The notes beneath the pieces were generated by a model, which was not told the DNA's origin, did no database searches, and saw only the letters and a program-made list of their open reading frames with translations. Both the position numbers and the translations under genes were made by a program. Positions 23,990 to 35,799 of a stretch of 64,000 nucleotides of DNA are shown here, one piece after another. The stretch is from Eumeta japonica. Its lineage: Eukaryota; Arthropoda; Insecta; Lepidoptera; Psychidae. How positions within the stretch are numbered: the first letter of the stretch is position 1; every line of letters starts with the position of its first letter. The stretch is from the NCBI GenBank assembly GCA_005406025.1, contig BGZK01000080.1:1-64000 (forward strand), read 5' to 3'.

Positions 23990-24562
23990 CTTTTTAGTGT
24001 TGCGAGCCAAAATGGCAAAAACGGAACCCTTACAGTTTCATCATGTCCGTCCGTCCGTATGTCACAGGCTTTTTGTCCAAAAACCACAAAACACTTAAGG
24101 TTTTTAAGCAATTTTTCTAATTATGTGAATGATTTCGGAAATAATCGCTCCGAAAATTGAAGAAATTGTTCCCTCTATTTTCTAAAGCGCATGTCCAAAA
24201 AATATGAAAAAAAAAATAAGGAAGGTAACACTTAATAAATACTTTCAACGAAAATTATTTTGAACATGGTCAGCTATACATACTGTTTTTGAATTTTTGC
24301 CGAAAAACTGCGCTTTTCAACATAAGGCCGTAAGTGTCATGAAGGTACGCTCTTTTGCTAATGCACTTTAGTTTACACTAGTTGTCGACATACCTATTAG
24401 GTTTTCTAGTTATAGGCGACTAAAGTGCTTATAGCTATTATGTGCAGGAAACATGAAAAAAGTGTGACAAGGTACTTTTTTCATCTATAATGCATTTCTT
24501 TGTAATAATGCCTTTGGAACCCTATAATGAGCACGGTCCTACATGCTCTTGGTCATTTTTTT
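23990..24562 (+). repeat. Dispersed repeat with CCGTCCGTCCGTATGTCAC, copy 1
   Basis: It begins with AACGGAACCCTTACAGTTTC and tandem CCGT, continues through GAAAATTATTTTGAACATG and GCCGAAAAACTGCGCTT, and ends with GAGCACGGTCC, ACATGCTCTTGGTC. The same order appears reversed at 60536-59772. No coding capacity. Confidence 0.8.
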
Positions 24563-24779
24563 AAATAATTATAGCATCAAACTTTTTTTTAACAGAAGTA
24601 TGAGCTGAGTTTTTTTTTGACTTATCATAAAGTTTAACTACGTTACGCTTAAAAAAAATATCGATGTATATTAATTATTATTTTCAAATATTTATCGAGA
24701 CACTACACCACAAATTAAAAAAAATCAATCTCATTTTTTTCTAATTATTCCATGGGAAAACAAACAGGCTATAATAAAA

Positions 24780-25025
24780 CAAACGAATAAGCAACAACAG
24801 CAACACAGCGCAGAGTTCATTTATCAAGCTAATAGAAGCGATATCTGTCGTAACAGGCGGTCTCTATGCCCGCTATGCAAACAAAGCGATTGTCAAGGGC
24901 GCCGATAGCGCGGTTTGCTCGCTCCAACGATAAGGGTCCAGACGTCGGTGTTTGCTCCACTTCGCAAACTTTGGCGCGTTGAATGCCAACTTATGAGATA
25001 TCGCGTGAGGTGTGTCGATATGATT
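24780..25025. other. GC-richer unique-looking island
   Basis: Not recognised as a repeat and not open in any frame of note. It could be a conserved non-coding element. Confidence 0.3.
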
Positions 25026-25882
25026 CGACGTTGTAAATAGACGACTTTAATATATACGTTTTAGTTATTATTCTGAAGAATTTAGAACATTTTTTTTTGT
25101 AACATTTACATAATGATTTTATTGTGATTTAAATTATTTTCAAAATTAACCGATGGTGACATGGGTTAATTATGTATTTTAAATAGATCCCTTCAGCAGT
25201 CCTCTTTAATGAATAAATAGTTTGTTTTAATAGTACGTACCGATTGAGATATCATGCCAATTAGGTAACATTTTAAATCATAATCTGATCTCCAACAAAA
25301 AAAAAACCTTCAGATATTTTTTTAAATTACTAAAGGCATTACTAATTGTGTAGTCAGGTTTTGACCACTCCACAATTTTTTTAATTCACATAAAGTACGC
25401 GTGAAGTATATATTATTTTTGATACATAATTGAATCCAAATAACTCGATAGAAATAGATGAACGTGTCTACGACAATATTTAAAGACTGTCACCTAACGG
25501 GATCACAGTATCAAGAGTACTATAATACAAAGAAACTTCTAGAAAAGACCATACTCTACTATACTACTCTATACGTACTATCTACTCACTATCCATAAGG
25601 CGTATAACAAAAACTGAATTGTAATAATATGCACAACAAAGCGTAGGCGATAAGGTACATAAACTAATTTTAGCGAGACGTTTAGAAAAAAAACCTACTT
25701 ATTCGGTGGAGATATTATGACATCACCCGGCCAGCTCACATTCAAAGCTTCTACTGTGATTATTGATACCGTGTCAAAAACACAACAATAACAACAAATC
25801 ATAAATATTACAATAACAAACTGTTAATTACTTAGTCACTCCCAACGCGGTGATCGACATTTTTTTAACACGCTTTTATAAG

Positions 25883-26223
25883 CTTGGGTTGTATCTAACT
25901 AACTAACTAACTATGTAACGGAATCTTTGAGCTTAATTTTCATCGGTTTCTAGAAGTCTGATCAACTTGAAACTTTGCACACATCTCAAGGACCGATGAC
26001 AATACAATAATTTGATAACAGTTTCCCATTATCCTTATTAGGACCGCCAGGATTAATATAATCTTGGGTTGTATGTATCTATGTATGTAACGGAATTTTT
26101 GAGCTTAATTTTCATCAATTTTAAGACGTCTGATTAATTTGAAACTTTGCATACTTATCAAGGAGCAATGACAATACAATAATTTGATAAGTTTATCCTC
26201 TTTTCCTGATCAGGATCGAATAA
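25883..26223 (+). repeat. Two tandem copies of a ~170-180-bp unit
   Basis: Units starting at 25883 and 26064 both open with CTTGGGTTGTAT and share ATGTAACGGAAT, GAGCTTAATTTTCATC, GAAACTTTGCA and GACAATACAATAATTTGATA. Confidence 0.9.
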
Positions 26224-26268
26224 TTTCGTCACGTATCGTCTGCGTGAGAGCAAGTGGCTTATTACTGT

Positions 26269-26306
26269 TACTAAATTCTATTATTGTTTTGTAATAGAAT
26301 TTAGTA
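26269..26306. repeat. 15-bp palindrome inside foldback copy 1
   Basis: TACTAAATTCTATTA, an 8-base loop TTGTTTTG, then TAATAGAATTTAGTA. It is the equivalent of 51862-51911. Confidence 0.95.
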
Positions 26307-26393
26307 TCAGTCATAAGCATTATTAATGCTTCAAATATTGTTGTATTGTTAAAAATTAAAAAATTTTTTACCAATCAACCGAACTAAAATGAA

Positions 26394-26689
26394 AAATAAA
26401 TATAGTTTAAAAACTAAAAGCTTTTAAAAAATATTATAAAAGTGAAAATAATCCTTAATATGAATTCAAAAAATAATGAACAATGATGAAAATACTAGTA
26501 TTATTGTGGAAAAGCGTGGTTGCTTATATACGAAAAATGTGGCACAAAGCGCCCCACGCTTTTTCCACAATAAGTATTTTTCGTCATTGTTCATTATTTT
26601 TTTGAATTCATATTAAGGATTATTTTTCACTTTTTAGTTTAATGTATTTTAAAAGCGTGTTTTTTAGTTTTTTTTAAACTATATTTATT
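26394..26689. repeat. Large imperfect hairpin, arms about 125 bp
   Basis: The left arm (about 26394-26519) and right arm (about 26552-26689) pair over AATATGAATTC, AATAATGAACAATGA, TATTGTGGAAAAGCGTGG and flanking A/T-rich sequence, with small indels. The loop carries ATGTGGCACAAAGCG. Confidence 0.85.
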
Positions 26690-27084
26690 AGGGAGCAACT
26701 TTATGTGAGCACAAAAAGGATCAAGTATACTAAATATTACTTGTTTTAAAAGGAAATTATTTAAATAGCAATACAAATTACAATAGAAACCCCGTGAACA
26801 ACGGAACTTTTTGTAGTTTTATAAGTTTTAGTGTGATTCACTTGATTTCACACAATGTAACAACCTCTGCAGTACAGGAATAGCTCTTGCGTATCTTCAG
26901 TGTTATACTAAAGTTGGGAAAATTTTTAAATTATACATTTCACTAATTATAAATTTCATTAATTATGGTTATTATACTAACTTTTTTTCTTTTCACTAAA
27001 TCCACTCTAAATCCGATATATATCTACAATAAATGCACGATATATTTAATGTTTCGCAACAGATTTTTTCTTTGTGGCATATTC

Positions 27085-27400
27085 AAGGGGCAAACAAGCA
27101 GACGAGCCATCAGATAACAGATGGTCAACGCCGCCCATAGACACTCGAACACCTCATAAACCCGGCGGAGACATTAGTGCGTTGCCGGCCTCTTGAGAGG
27201 TAATAATATATCTAATTGAAAGAGGATCGTGTTGATGGAAGAAGGTGACGGGTAGTGGGCCACCGGGACTCACTCTCACGGCGTGATATACAACAGCGGA
27301 ATCTGTTGTTTCACATTTGTATTCTTCGAGAGTGTGATATTTCTCGATGGAGCTGGCCCATTTTAGTGCCGCAGCCAAGTTGACCACAGTATAACTCTAC
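27085..27400 (-). repeat. Dispersed retroelement-type repeat (GCCGCCCATAGACACTCG)
   Basis: Contains GGCAAACAAGCAGACGAGCC, GCCGCCCATAGACACTCG and GCGTTGCCGGCCTCTTGAGA. These read like a very common lepidopteran repeat. The 77-codon minus-strand frame across it is part of the repeat, not a host gene. A short relative lies at 17761. Confidence 0.65.
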
Positions 27401-29640
27401 TACAGTAGTCATATTGACGAGCCTACGTATATCACATTTTATTTCGCGATACCAATTGAACCTTTTATTTTCTTTTACACATTCATATTCTTCACATATC
27501 TAGTACCTACATATTTTCAAGCCTAAAATTATCCTTTTTTTTTTTTTGGTGGCGTGTTAAGGTGTTACTACAATTTTGTAATATTATATTTATATTAATA
27601 TAATTTATAAAAAATATAAAAAGTACAAATTTTAATTTTTTACCGATACGTTGAAATGCTTTCTGATACGTTTAAAAAATCAGCCAAGAGCGAGGTCGAT
27701 TCGCACACCGAGGTTTTGTAGTACCACATAATATAATTAATTAAGTTATGTATTCGCCAAAACAAGAAAAAAAAAATGTGTTTTCCTTCTGTTAAATTCT
27801 GTATTTTTATCACGAGCAGACTCACACTCGAGCATTCCTATTGTTAAGAGTTTGCATTGTAATCACACCAATTTTGACTTTTGCAAACGGACATAAACAA
27901 ACAGACAAACAGAAGGACAGATGAACAGACGTTCAGCTTAATAATAAAGTCTCGTAGATACCTTTTGGAGTACTGAACCATAAACATTAAAGAATTTACT
28001 TTCCACAAAAAAAAAAAAAAACATTACAAGTCTTACAATTCATTTCTACCAAAATTAATTAATAGTAAATGAGCTATATATGTAATGACTTAAATATATA
28101 CGCCAACAACATTTGAGATAACACTCTTAGATGTCGGTTATTTTAATGTTCTAAGTTTTACAGGAGTCTCATAAAAATCCTAATTGGCCTGTTTTAAAAT
28201 ACATTGCAAAACACCAAATTAGACGTAAACGAGTCTATAATATGATTTCAAGTGAAAATTGTATGACCATTTCAAGACTACTTCGACAAGCGCTCCTGCA
28301 GCAGAGTACATAAGTATTGTTAGATAATAATTTGTTGAATATAAAAAAAAGGTTGGAGTAAATAGTTTCAGCATTTTACCGGGCTGTAAAAATTGGAAAC
28401 CACTAAAATAAATTGTAGGTTTTAGAAGTAAAAAAGGTTTTGTCGATATAGTATTTTAATATCAAATTATAAGACTGCCCGGTGCTCTACCACAGATACC
28501 AGAACACTCGGTATAAACAAATAAAAAAAGGAAAATTTATAATTTCTATTACCTTTGGGCATTATTGCAACAATGTTTAAAGAAAACCACTAAACAAATA
28601 TTTGAAAGCTATATTTGATGAGACGCCAGCTATTTCAGTATCAACAGTGACCGTTTAGGTGACGATTTTAAAAAGCTCCGGACTGCAACTGTGGCCAATG
28701 CCATGCAACCACATTGAATTACAGAATATTTCTCTAGTGATCATGTATGAGGGATATTCATATGCATGAAAAACGAGGCTTCTGACTTGGATGGTTCTTT
28801 ATGATCGTTAGCGCTGTAGTTAACTACATGTGAAAGTTTGTTCGAAACAAAAATAGATAACAGATAAAAAAACGTGAAACTTAAAATAGGCGATAATAAT
28901 TGCGATTATTCGACGATACTCTGAATTTATGGAAAAGGTGAATTCTAATATTAACATTTCACTCTTAATATTTATTATATAGAATAAATATTAGGTTTTT
29001 AATGCCAATAAAAAATATATATATCACACTTTAGAGGTTTTGTGTTTATAAACGTCTGTTTAAAATGATGAATAAACACATAGAAATAGTTACGTTGCAC
29101 ATGGACAAATTATTCGAAAAAAATGGACAATGTTTTTTCGCTTGAAGAAAATTAGTAGAAGTAACAAATGACTGTCTCATTTATTACTCCTACGGTCGAT
29201 ATTGTTGTGCGTTTAACAAAAAACGCAACTTTGTAATCGTTCTAAATAGCAAAATGTTACAATTTGCCAGAAGTTGCCAAATGACACCAGCCAAGTATTT
29301 TTCAGCTAATATAAAAGTAGTGATTTTCCACGGTCACCGTGATCTCTGTAGTAAATAAAAGTCTTTAGTTAATATATTATCGACATCTGCAATCATCACC
29401 TTTTAATATAAAAGTGCTAAAATAAAAGAGGTGACACGTCATTTTGATGTGATAATTAAAATCATTAAGGTTTATTTACCACAACATTTTTATGAAGGAA
29501 CCCCATTTTTCCACGATGGAAGTACATAAATTTGACAACAGCATGAGCTACGTTTTTAGGGATTGTAAGAGTTTTATTAAGATCACCTTGTAAAAATGAT
29601 TGATTGTGCAAAATCTAAATGATGATATGAACGGCACACT
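27401..29640. other. Non-coding AT-rich stretch
   Basis: No exon or clear element. A run of CAAACAGACAAACAGA-type words at 27890-27930 resembles the simple-sequence tail of a dispersed repeat. Confidence 0.4.
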
Positions 29641-29649
29641 AAAATATGA

Positions 29650-29890
29650 ACTAGCTGTTGCGCGCGACTCCGCCCGCGTAGACATAAAATGATGAAAATT
29701 TTTCTTGTATAGGATTCGCGTAAAATCCGTTCTTAGTGCGCGTCGAAGTCCCGGAAAGAATAACTATGCCAAACTTCGAGTCAATCGGACCTACAGTTTC
29801 GGAGATCTCGTGATGTGTCAGTCCAGTCAGTCAGTGGTATTTCGCTTATACATGTATAAATATGTCATTTCTCCAAGAATTCTATTATAA
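29650..29890 (+). repeat. LINE-tail-like dispersed repeat
   Basis: It opens AACTAGCTGTTGCGCGCGAC, TCCGCCCGCGTAGAC, a wording shared with 38188-38230 (ACTAGCTTCTGTCCGCGAC, TTCGTACGCATGGA). Such sequences are common as ends of lepidopteran LINE copies (recalled, not searched). Confidence 0.55.
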
Positions 29891-30017
29891 ATCATTAATC
29901 TTTGACAGCTTGAACTTGACACTTGCCAGCATATGTTTTCCTCTTGCACTGCGTATTTTCGTAAATATATGGACAATACATAGAATGTTATTTTCCTTAA
30001 TTTTCTTTTTTTAAATG

Positions 30018-30045
30018 TATATATATATATATATATATATATATT
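30018..30045. repeat. (TA)n microsatellite
   Basis: About 14 uninterrupted TA units. Confidence 0.95.
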
Positions 30046-30748
30046 ATCAGCCCTAATCCAAATCAGACCAGGAAGGAGGGCTTTATATATATTAGGGTAA
30101 TTAATTTTGTCCGATTTTTTTTTCGCTCCCGCAGGAAAATATTAGTTTATATACTCAAAAAAAAACCTAATGAAGGTGGAGCTATTAATTTTAATTCTAC
30201 GTACATTTTTTTCAATTTTAAAGATTTCCCATTTGAAAAACACGCAAACTTCGATTGTTTATTTATCACATTAGCTCAGCGGCGTTCAAAAAAATCACCG
30301 TCGCATTAGCCACTGACCGTAAATAATGCGGTTAACGCGTATTTTATTGTTAGACAACGTGTGTCACTACGAGTATGTTTGTTTTTAACTGAATATTTTA
30401 TAACATGATGTGGACACTCCAGAATTCATAATATAACAGACTTTTAAGACTTGCTATGAATAAGCATTCTTGTGGTTGAAATAAGGGCAATTAGCGCGCA
30501 TCACAGTCGTTGCCGGATAAAATTAATATTAAAAAATCTTTAATTTTGCACTCAAATCGAGACATATAATTCTACAAAACTATACATTTCAAGACCATTA
30601 TTCAAATGTATTGCGTTATGGACAAAACGGATTGTCGACTTATACTATAAACCATTTTTTACCACAGTTTAGAGGAGCATTGTAGTAGAAAATGTAAAAC
30701 CTGACACAATACAAACAACATCGTAAAAAGAATCATATACGACGTATA

Positions 30749-30804
30749 TTTTTCGGAGATTAAGATGTTACATATATTATATGTATATCTTAATCTCCGA
30801 AAAA
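30749..30804. repeat. 56-bp two-part hairpin
   Basis: The outer arms TTTTTCGGAGATTAAGAT and ATCTTAATCTCCGAAAAA are perfect over 18 bases. The loop itself folds through TACATA and TATGTA. Confidence 0.95.
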
Positions 30805-30929
30805 AAAGTTTCAAAATATCCTACAGAACTCGGACACAGCAAGTGTAACATAGTTCGATGTTTTCGTCTCTATGATATTTTTTTAAAATTTCAAAAGATT
30901 CACCCGAGAGCACGTCGTAAAAGAGGCAA

Positions 30930-31110
30930 ACATGCGGGAGCAACAATGAGAATTTTCACGGAGCGCCCGCGCCCGCTACACCCGCCGCGGCGGCGCTCGC
31001 GGCGGGTGTGCCGCGGGTGTTATGCCGTTTATTTATGTACATCGCGTGTTTTCGTAACCGAAAACGCACACTTCGACAGCTGTGCGAAGGTCGGGCGAAG
31101 TTTATATTTT
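30930..31110. other. CpG-rich island
   Basis: A CpG-dense block in AT-rich DNA, with a perfect 11-bp GC inverted repeat (CACCCGCCGCG at 30979, CGCGGCGGGTG at 30998). Open frames on the plus strand are Arg-rich and unrecognised. It may be a promoter-proximal or regulatory island. Confidence 0.35.
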
Positions 31111-31206
31111 TTATTTAGTGTGTGTGTGTGTGAGTGTAAATCGACTTACACGTTCCGAATATGTTGTTGCCGCCTTCCGATCCGCAATATCGTGTATCGT
31201 GGTTGA

Positions 31207-32240
31207 GATAGTCCGACGGGACTTGCCGTTTGTCCGTTTCGACGATAGAATCATAAAAATATATATATATAAATAAACTGAAAGATGGATATCTCGATAT
31301 CTCGGGTAAAATTATAGTAAAGAATATTCTCAAAAAGCGAATTTTATTGATAATACTAAAATTAAACTGAAATCGGTTTGAAATGTGTTCTGACAGTCAT
31401 ATAAATATGAACAATCGAACTAGTTTAGACATACCTCGATAAAAAAGATTAGACTGATTAAAGCTACTTTTCTGAAATTGTCGAGACTAACAAACTTAAC
31501 AAACAAACTCTAAGCTATATCTACCTAACCTAAAATAGTAAAAATTTAACCCTAATATACACAAAGCACACTACTACTTTTTATATTAAACAATATGCTG
31601 TCAATCCTGATCCGGTCCCTATAAAGCTTGGACTTCAATTTTGGTTCCGCTGTCGGGTCTGATCACCGTCCCACTCGTTTTCGGTCCCATTTCCGCTCTT
31701 TATTCCAATGGCGGTCGCGATGTGGATCTTAGTTTTCCTTTGGATATTGCTATTAATGAGAACTGATTGTTATTTTTACTAATATATATTATATCTTTTT
31801 TTATAAAATATTGTATGGCTTATTCTGGGACATAATACGAGTACACGTCTATAAATTTGGATTATCCGTATGAGTGAAAAACAAAAATAATTGAGATTTG
31901 TATAGTAAATTTTGAATAACTTTGATATTACTTTTATCGCGAACTATGTTCGTACATTGGTCATTTTTGTCAGAAAAATTGATGAACAATAATTCGAGTC
32001 CCCTATGTACTAAAAATGGTGAATTTGTAGGAAACCAGTGACCGAAATGTTATACATTAAAGTGAATGGGTTAATGTCTATAAATAACAATATTTTTTTT
32101 TACTATTACACCGAACGTCTCAGAAAGAATATACGTACCTATGGTAGTACAAATAATTTACAAACGATTCTATTGTTCGATGGTGTTAAGATATCCAATC
32201 AGTTGCATATTTGAATTTAAATTACTTATACGAGATTTGT
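31207..32240. other. Non-coding AT-rich stretch
   Basis: Nothing recognised beyond a short ATATAT run at 31259-31272 and a TGTG run just upstream at 31119-31133. Confidence 0.4.
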
Positions 32241-32780
32241 GATGTCTGCCTATACTTTCGGGGAATAGGCGCGAACATGTGCACACCTATCCCCCGAAAA
32301 ATCTTGTGAAGAAAAAAATTGGTTGCCTGTAAAGTCGGTATACGGGCGAAAGTTTTACGTGACAACGACTTTGAATGGTAAAATCATTTTAATGTGAATA
32401 TTCATTCGTATAGTAGGAAGAAGGATGAAATAATAGTAACAATTTAAAACATTTATTTATACAAAGAATTATATTTAAAACATTAATTTATACAAAGAAT
32501 CTCGCACTGAATTTCATATTAACAAAATTTTATTTTTACCTTTACACATACATACGTATTTATATACAAATATACATACAATAACTTGCAATACATTTGC
32601 AAGCTATGCACTAATTCTCTAGTGTTGCGCGCGCGGCAGACCGATCATAGTTGAGTGGGAGAGAGACGCAAGGCATTCGGCGGGCCTCTCTCGTTCGGTG
32701 ACTCATCGTAACGTTACCGAGCGTTACACTTTTTCATAAGTGACTCCCAGCCGCAACCTAATTTAAGACGTTGTCACGTC
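32240..32780 (+). repeat. Dispersed repeat, copy 1 (GGCGAAAGTTTTACGTGAC)
   Basis: The block 32329-32458 is almost identical to the reverse complement of 53569-53450, including ACGACTTTGAATGGTAAAAT and GTAGGAAGAAGGATGAAAT. The flanking 32256-32299 palindrome and the 32460-32780 stretch (a tandem TTATACAAAGAAT duplication, then a GC-richer GTGGGAGAGAGACGCAAGGC) probably belong to the same element. Confidence 0.75.
32256..32299. repeat. Imperfect palindrome TTTCGGGG…CCCCGAAA
   Basis: The 44-base sequence pairs over GGGGAATAGGCGCGAACATG and TGTGCACACCTATCCCCCG with a few mismatches and no loop. Confidence 0.85.
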
Positions 32781-34610
32781 AAAAATATTGTAAGACAATT
32801 TTTCTTACAATATTCGATGCGGACGGCCAGACAACAAAGCGTCAATGATAACAAAATGATAAAACGGGACAATTTAAGAAAAACTCATTACCACCTAGAA
32901 CATATTCGAACTAGTGCATTATAGTCAATTATTCATTCGCCTAGTACATGTCTATTCTTCTGATGAAAGTCGAACGTCGGCCCTTGATGTATGAAAGTTC
33001 GTCGGCGAAGTGACTCCCTGTAGGTTAATAACGATGATGAATAAGACCAAGCGACGAAGAATAAACCCGAAAAATATAACCTTAATACAGAAATCAAAGG
33101 TCTTTTACATATTGCAAACTTTATGTGCTCGAGTGATTTTTTTTTATTTGGCACTATATTTTCATACCTTGTTTGCACCTTTGTAAATATTATGTAACTC
33201 ACTTCAATATATGTGTGAGAGAACACTAAAAATAGTGTAAACAGGTATCGTTATTTGCACAATAGGTAGGCGAAGGAAATATGTGCAAACGGACCGTACG
33301 ATCGACATTTAACAACAGGCAGTGTACATCTGTAATTGTAGCTGAGTCACTGTGCTAACTGATTATCAAAAATTGTATTTTTGTTTATTCTAGATTGAAG
33401 GTTGATGGTGATCGATGATGATGTTTGATGTAGATCCTGTTTCGGTAGATCTTGTCGTTAGCAGAATATTGAAACAGAATTTGAACTAGGATTTCATTCT
33501 TTTATTTTAAATGTAAGAACGGCATAATGGCTTGATGAACAATTTTTTTTTTTAGAAAAATGATATACAGTAAGTACGAATAGATATTTGAAAGCATATC
33601 ATGTTCCGCTTTCATTTTTTAAGAAAATCGTAAAATCATCAATGAACTATTATAATGTTGATAATGGGTACTTTCTAAATCGAAGGCTGGTTATTCAAAT
33701 TTGAGAATTAACAAGTCCGTTTTCATTTGAAAACTTAGAAAATGTTAGAAAATTGTTAAAATGAATATTAGAAAAATGGTTGTTGGTAAGGCTATGTAAA
33801 TAAAACTATCATCACGCCAGGAAATAATTAAATACTTGACCTCCCGTACACGATATAGCATGTGTCTTGGGATGCTATTCTCATCTGAAGCCGTATTATT
33901 ACGCTCATCTCTCTCCGACCTTGGGTATATGTAAAGATACATGATATGATGTTACATTTAAATATGAAAGTAAGTTGTTTAATTAAACACCTAGAAAGAT
34001 ATAATGTAAGACAGTAAGAACTCGAATGTGCAAAGAAAGAATTTGCGCGCTAATGATTAAATAAATTTTCCCTCATAGCTATTTAAACCATACGTTTTGT
34101 TACAAAATTTAATACACGTCAAATTATATTCCCAAGACAAAGTTTTCTTTCTGTAAGTGATACCTAAACAACTATCACTAGTATCCTTTGTATTGCCACC
34201 AGTTGTACATTTCAATATCATTAGTAACACTGGTCATAGCTTTGTGTAATACATACCAGCAAAGAGAATCAGATGTTTAGTGCTCGTTCTAGCATTTTCT
34301 TTGTGCTGCTCGTATTCTTTTCACGATGACAATACATATTGCTATGTCTTTCTCAATAATCAAATAGTTATTCTTTCTGCTATTGAAATTCAAAAAAATA
34401 TTTTTATTATGCAGGTTATACAAAATACTTCAGGTAAGTCAACATTTTAAGGAGTTACGTTTTTCCACTTTACCACACGTTCGGAAGGCAATTTTGTTCC
34501 CATTTCATTTTGTTGTCATTGTAGTCATTTTGTTGACAAAATGTAAGCTTCGTGATAATTTAATGTTTAATACTACATTTATCTGTCACTTTAAGAGATA
34601 AATCGCATTA
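32781..34610. other. Non-coding AT-rich stretch
   Basis: No exon or element recognised. Short frames lack family features. Confidence 0.4.
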
Positions 34611-34624
34611 TCCGAATTTCGATC

Positions 34625-34800
34625 ATCGTCGACGGAAACCTCGAAATTCCTCAATTTGCCCCAGGAGTACCACCCGGGCCGCAACACGCGCCTGTCGGGC
34701 CGTCCTTGACGCGGCAAATGCGTGCCACGTGCCGCGCCCGGCCGGCCGTGCGTCGCGGCGCCGCTCAGTACGTGTATAAAAATATATACCGGTTACGATG
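34625..34800 (+). promoter_or_regulatory. GC-rich island followed by a TATA-like sequence
   Basis: A CpG-rich block ends in GCGGCGCCGCTCAGTACG and is followed directly by TGTATAAAAATATATA (about 34771-34786). A GC-rich block with a TATA-like box is compatible with a core promoter reading right, but no downstream exon was found. The CpG content could equally reflect a regulatory island. Confidence 0.25.
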
Positions 34801-35079
34801 TGACATTTGCGAAACTACGGTCAAGGGATTTTCGTATGAAAACATTCCTTTCCTTGAAAAGTAAATATTGGTATAGATTGAAAACGTTTCTAAAAATAGT
34901 TTCAAGAATAACTCGACACTCGCTTGCAACTTGTAGTAACATGTAGCATGCAAACCCAGCCAAGTGACACTTTAAGCAATATCTAAAATAAGTATAACAC
35001 ATTTTATTTTTAATTGTTCGTATAACATACGCGTAAATTATTATGGAAAACGGAACACAGCAAAGCCTTTATTTAATTT

Positions 35080-35290
35080 TCGGAGATAATTTTCTTCAGG
35101 CGAATTAATAGCGGCGCATTAATGAGGATTAACATAATGTGGCGGGCGGGCCGCGTAGTCTGAGTCACGTTCCAATTGACTGACTAAACGATTAACCAAG
35201 CGAACACGATTTTATATGCAAAACGGGTGAAATCGCACCTGAACACCGGCGATGCGTATAATTAGCGCATCGAATTGATTCGTGCTGAGA
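35080..35290. promoter_or_regulatory. Candidate homeodomain-site cluster
   Basis: A non-repetitive stretch with GCATTAATGAGGATTAAC, ACGATTAACC and a 23-bp inverted repeat (35250-35272) whose arms CGATGCG and CGCATCG flank TATAATTAG. TAATTA and GGATTA are typical homeodomain core sites. Such words are also frequent by chance in AT-rich DNA. Confidence 0.25.
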
Positions 35291-35799
35291 TAGACAGAAC
35301 AACTTAAATAGATGTTACATTAAAAGAAGTAGATCGCCATCAAACCGTATTCAGAACAGACTTATGGTGGATTTACTTCGTTCTTTCTCGGCGATACGAA
35401 CGCGTCTTTTTTTGCATGTCAAGAAACCTGAATAGAATTTATTTGTGTGTAAAACATTATATCGCGGATAACGGCACACCTGCTGTGTCTTGAACTGTTT
35501 TCTATTTCAGCATCCGTCGGCATATCGCGCAAGCCCCTATGTTAAATATAAACATTCCTGCGCCTCAGACGCGAAATACCAAAACACAGGCACGCGGTTA
35601 ACTCGGCCGTTGTTAGGTCGACAAAATAACGAACCGAATCAAATTCTAATAATCGGCGCAATTTAAGAGTTATCGCGATACATACATTATCCCACAATCC
35701 CAAATAAATGCATTTTTGGAGTTAGCCAGAGTAGGGCCGGGGGGCGGAGACAGGGGCGGGTGTTAAAAAAGGTTTGACGCAACATAGACAAATCTCTCT

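Larger units (their letters stand above)
25865..26690 (+). mobile_element. Foldback element, copy 1
   Basis: A non-coding element of about 0.8 kb. The left end reads TTAACACGCTTTTATAAGC and the right part contains TTTTAAAAGCGTGTT. Inside are a tandem duplication (25883-26223), a shared block GCGTGAGAGCAAGTGGC, a short palindrome (26269-26306) and a large hairpin (about 26394-26689). All these parts recur in reverse at 52127-51531. The TTAA next to the left end is also present in copy 2. No transposase is encoded, so it is non-autonomous. Confidence 0.75.

Noticed and set aside
27154..27387. 77-codon minus-strand frame
   Set aside because: It lies wholly inside a dispersed retroelement-type repeat.
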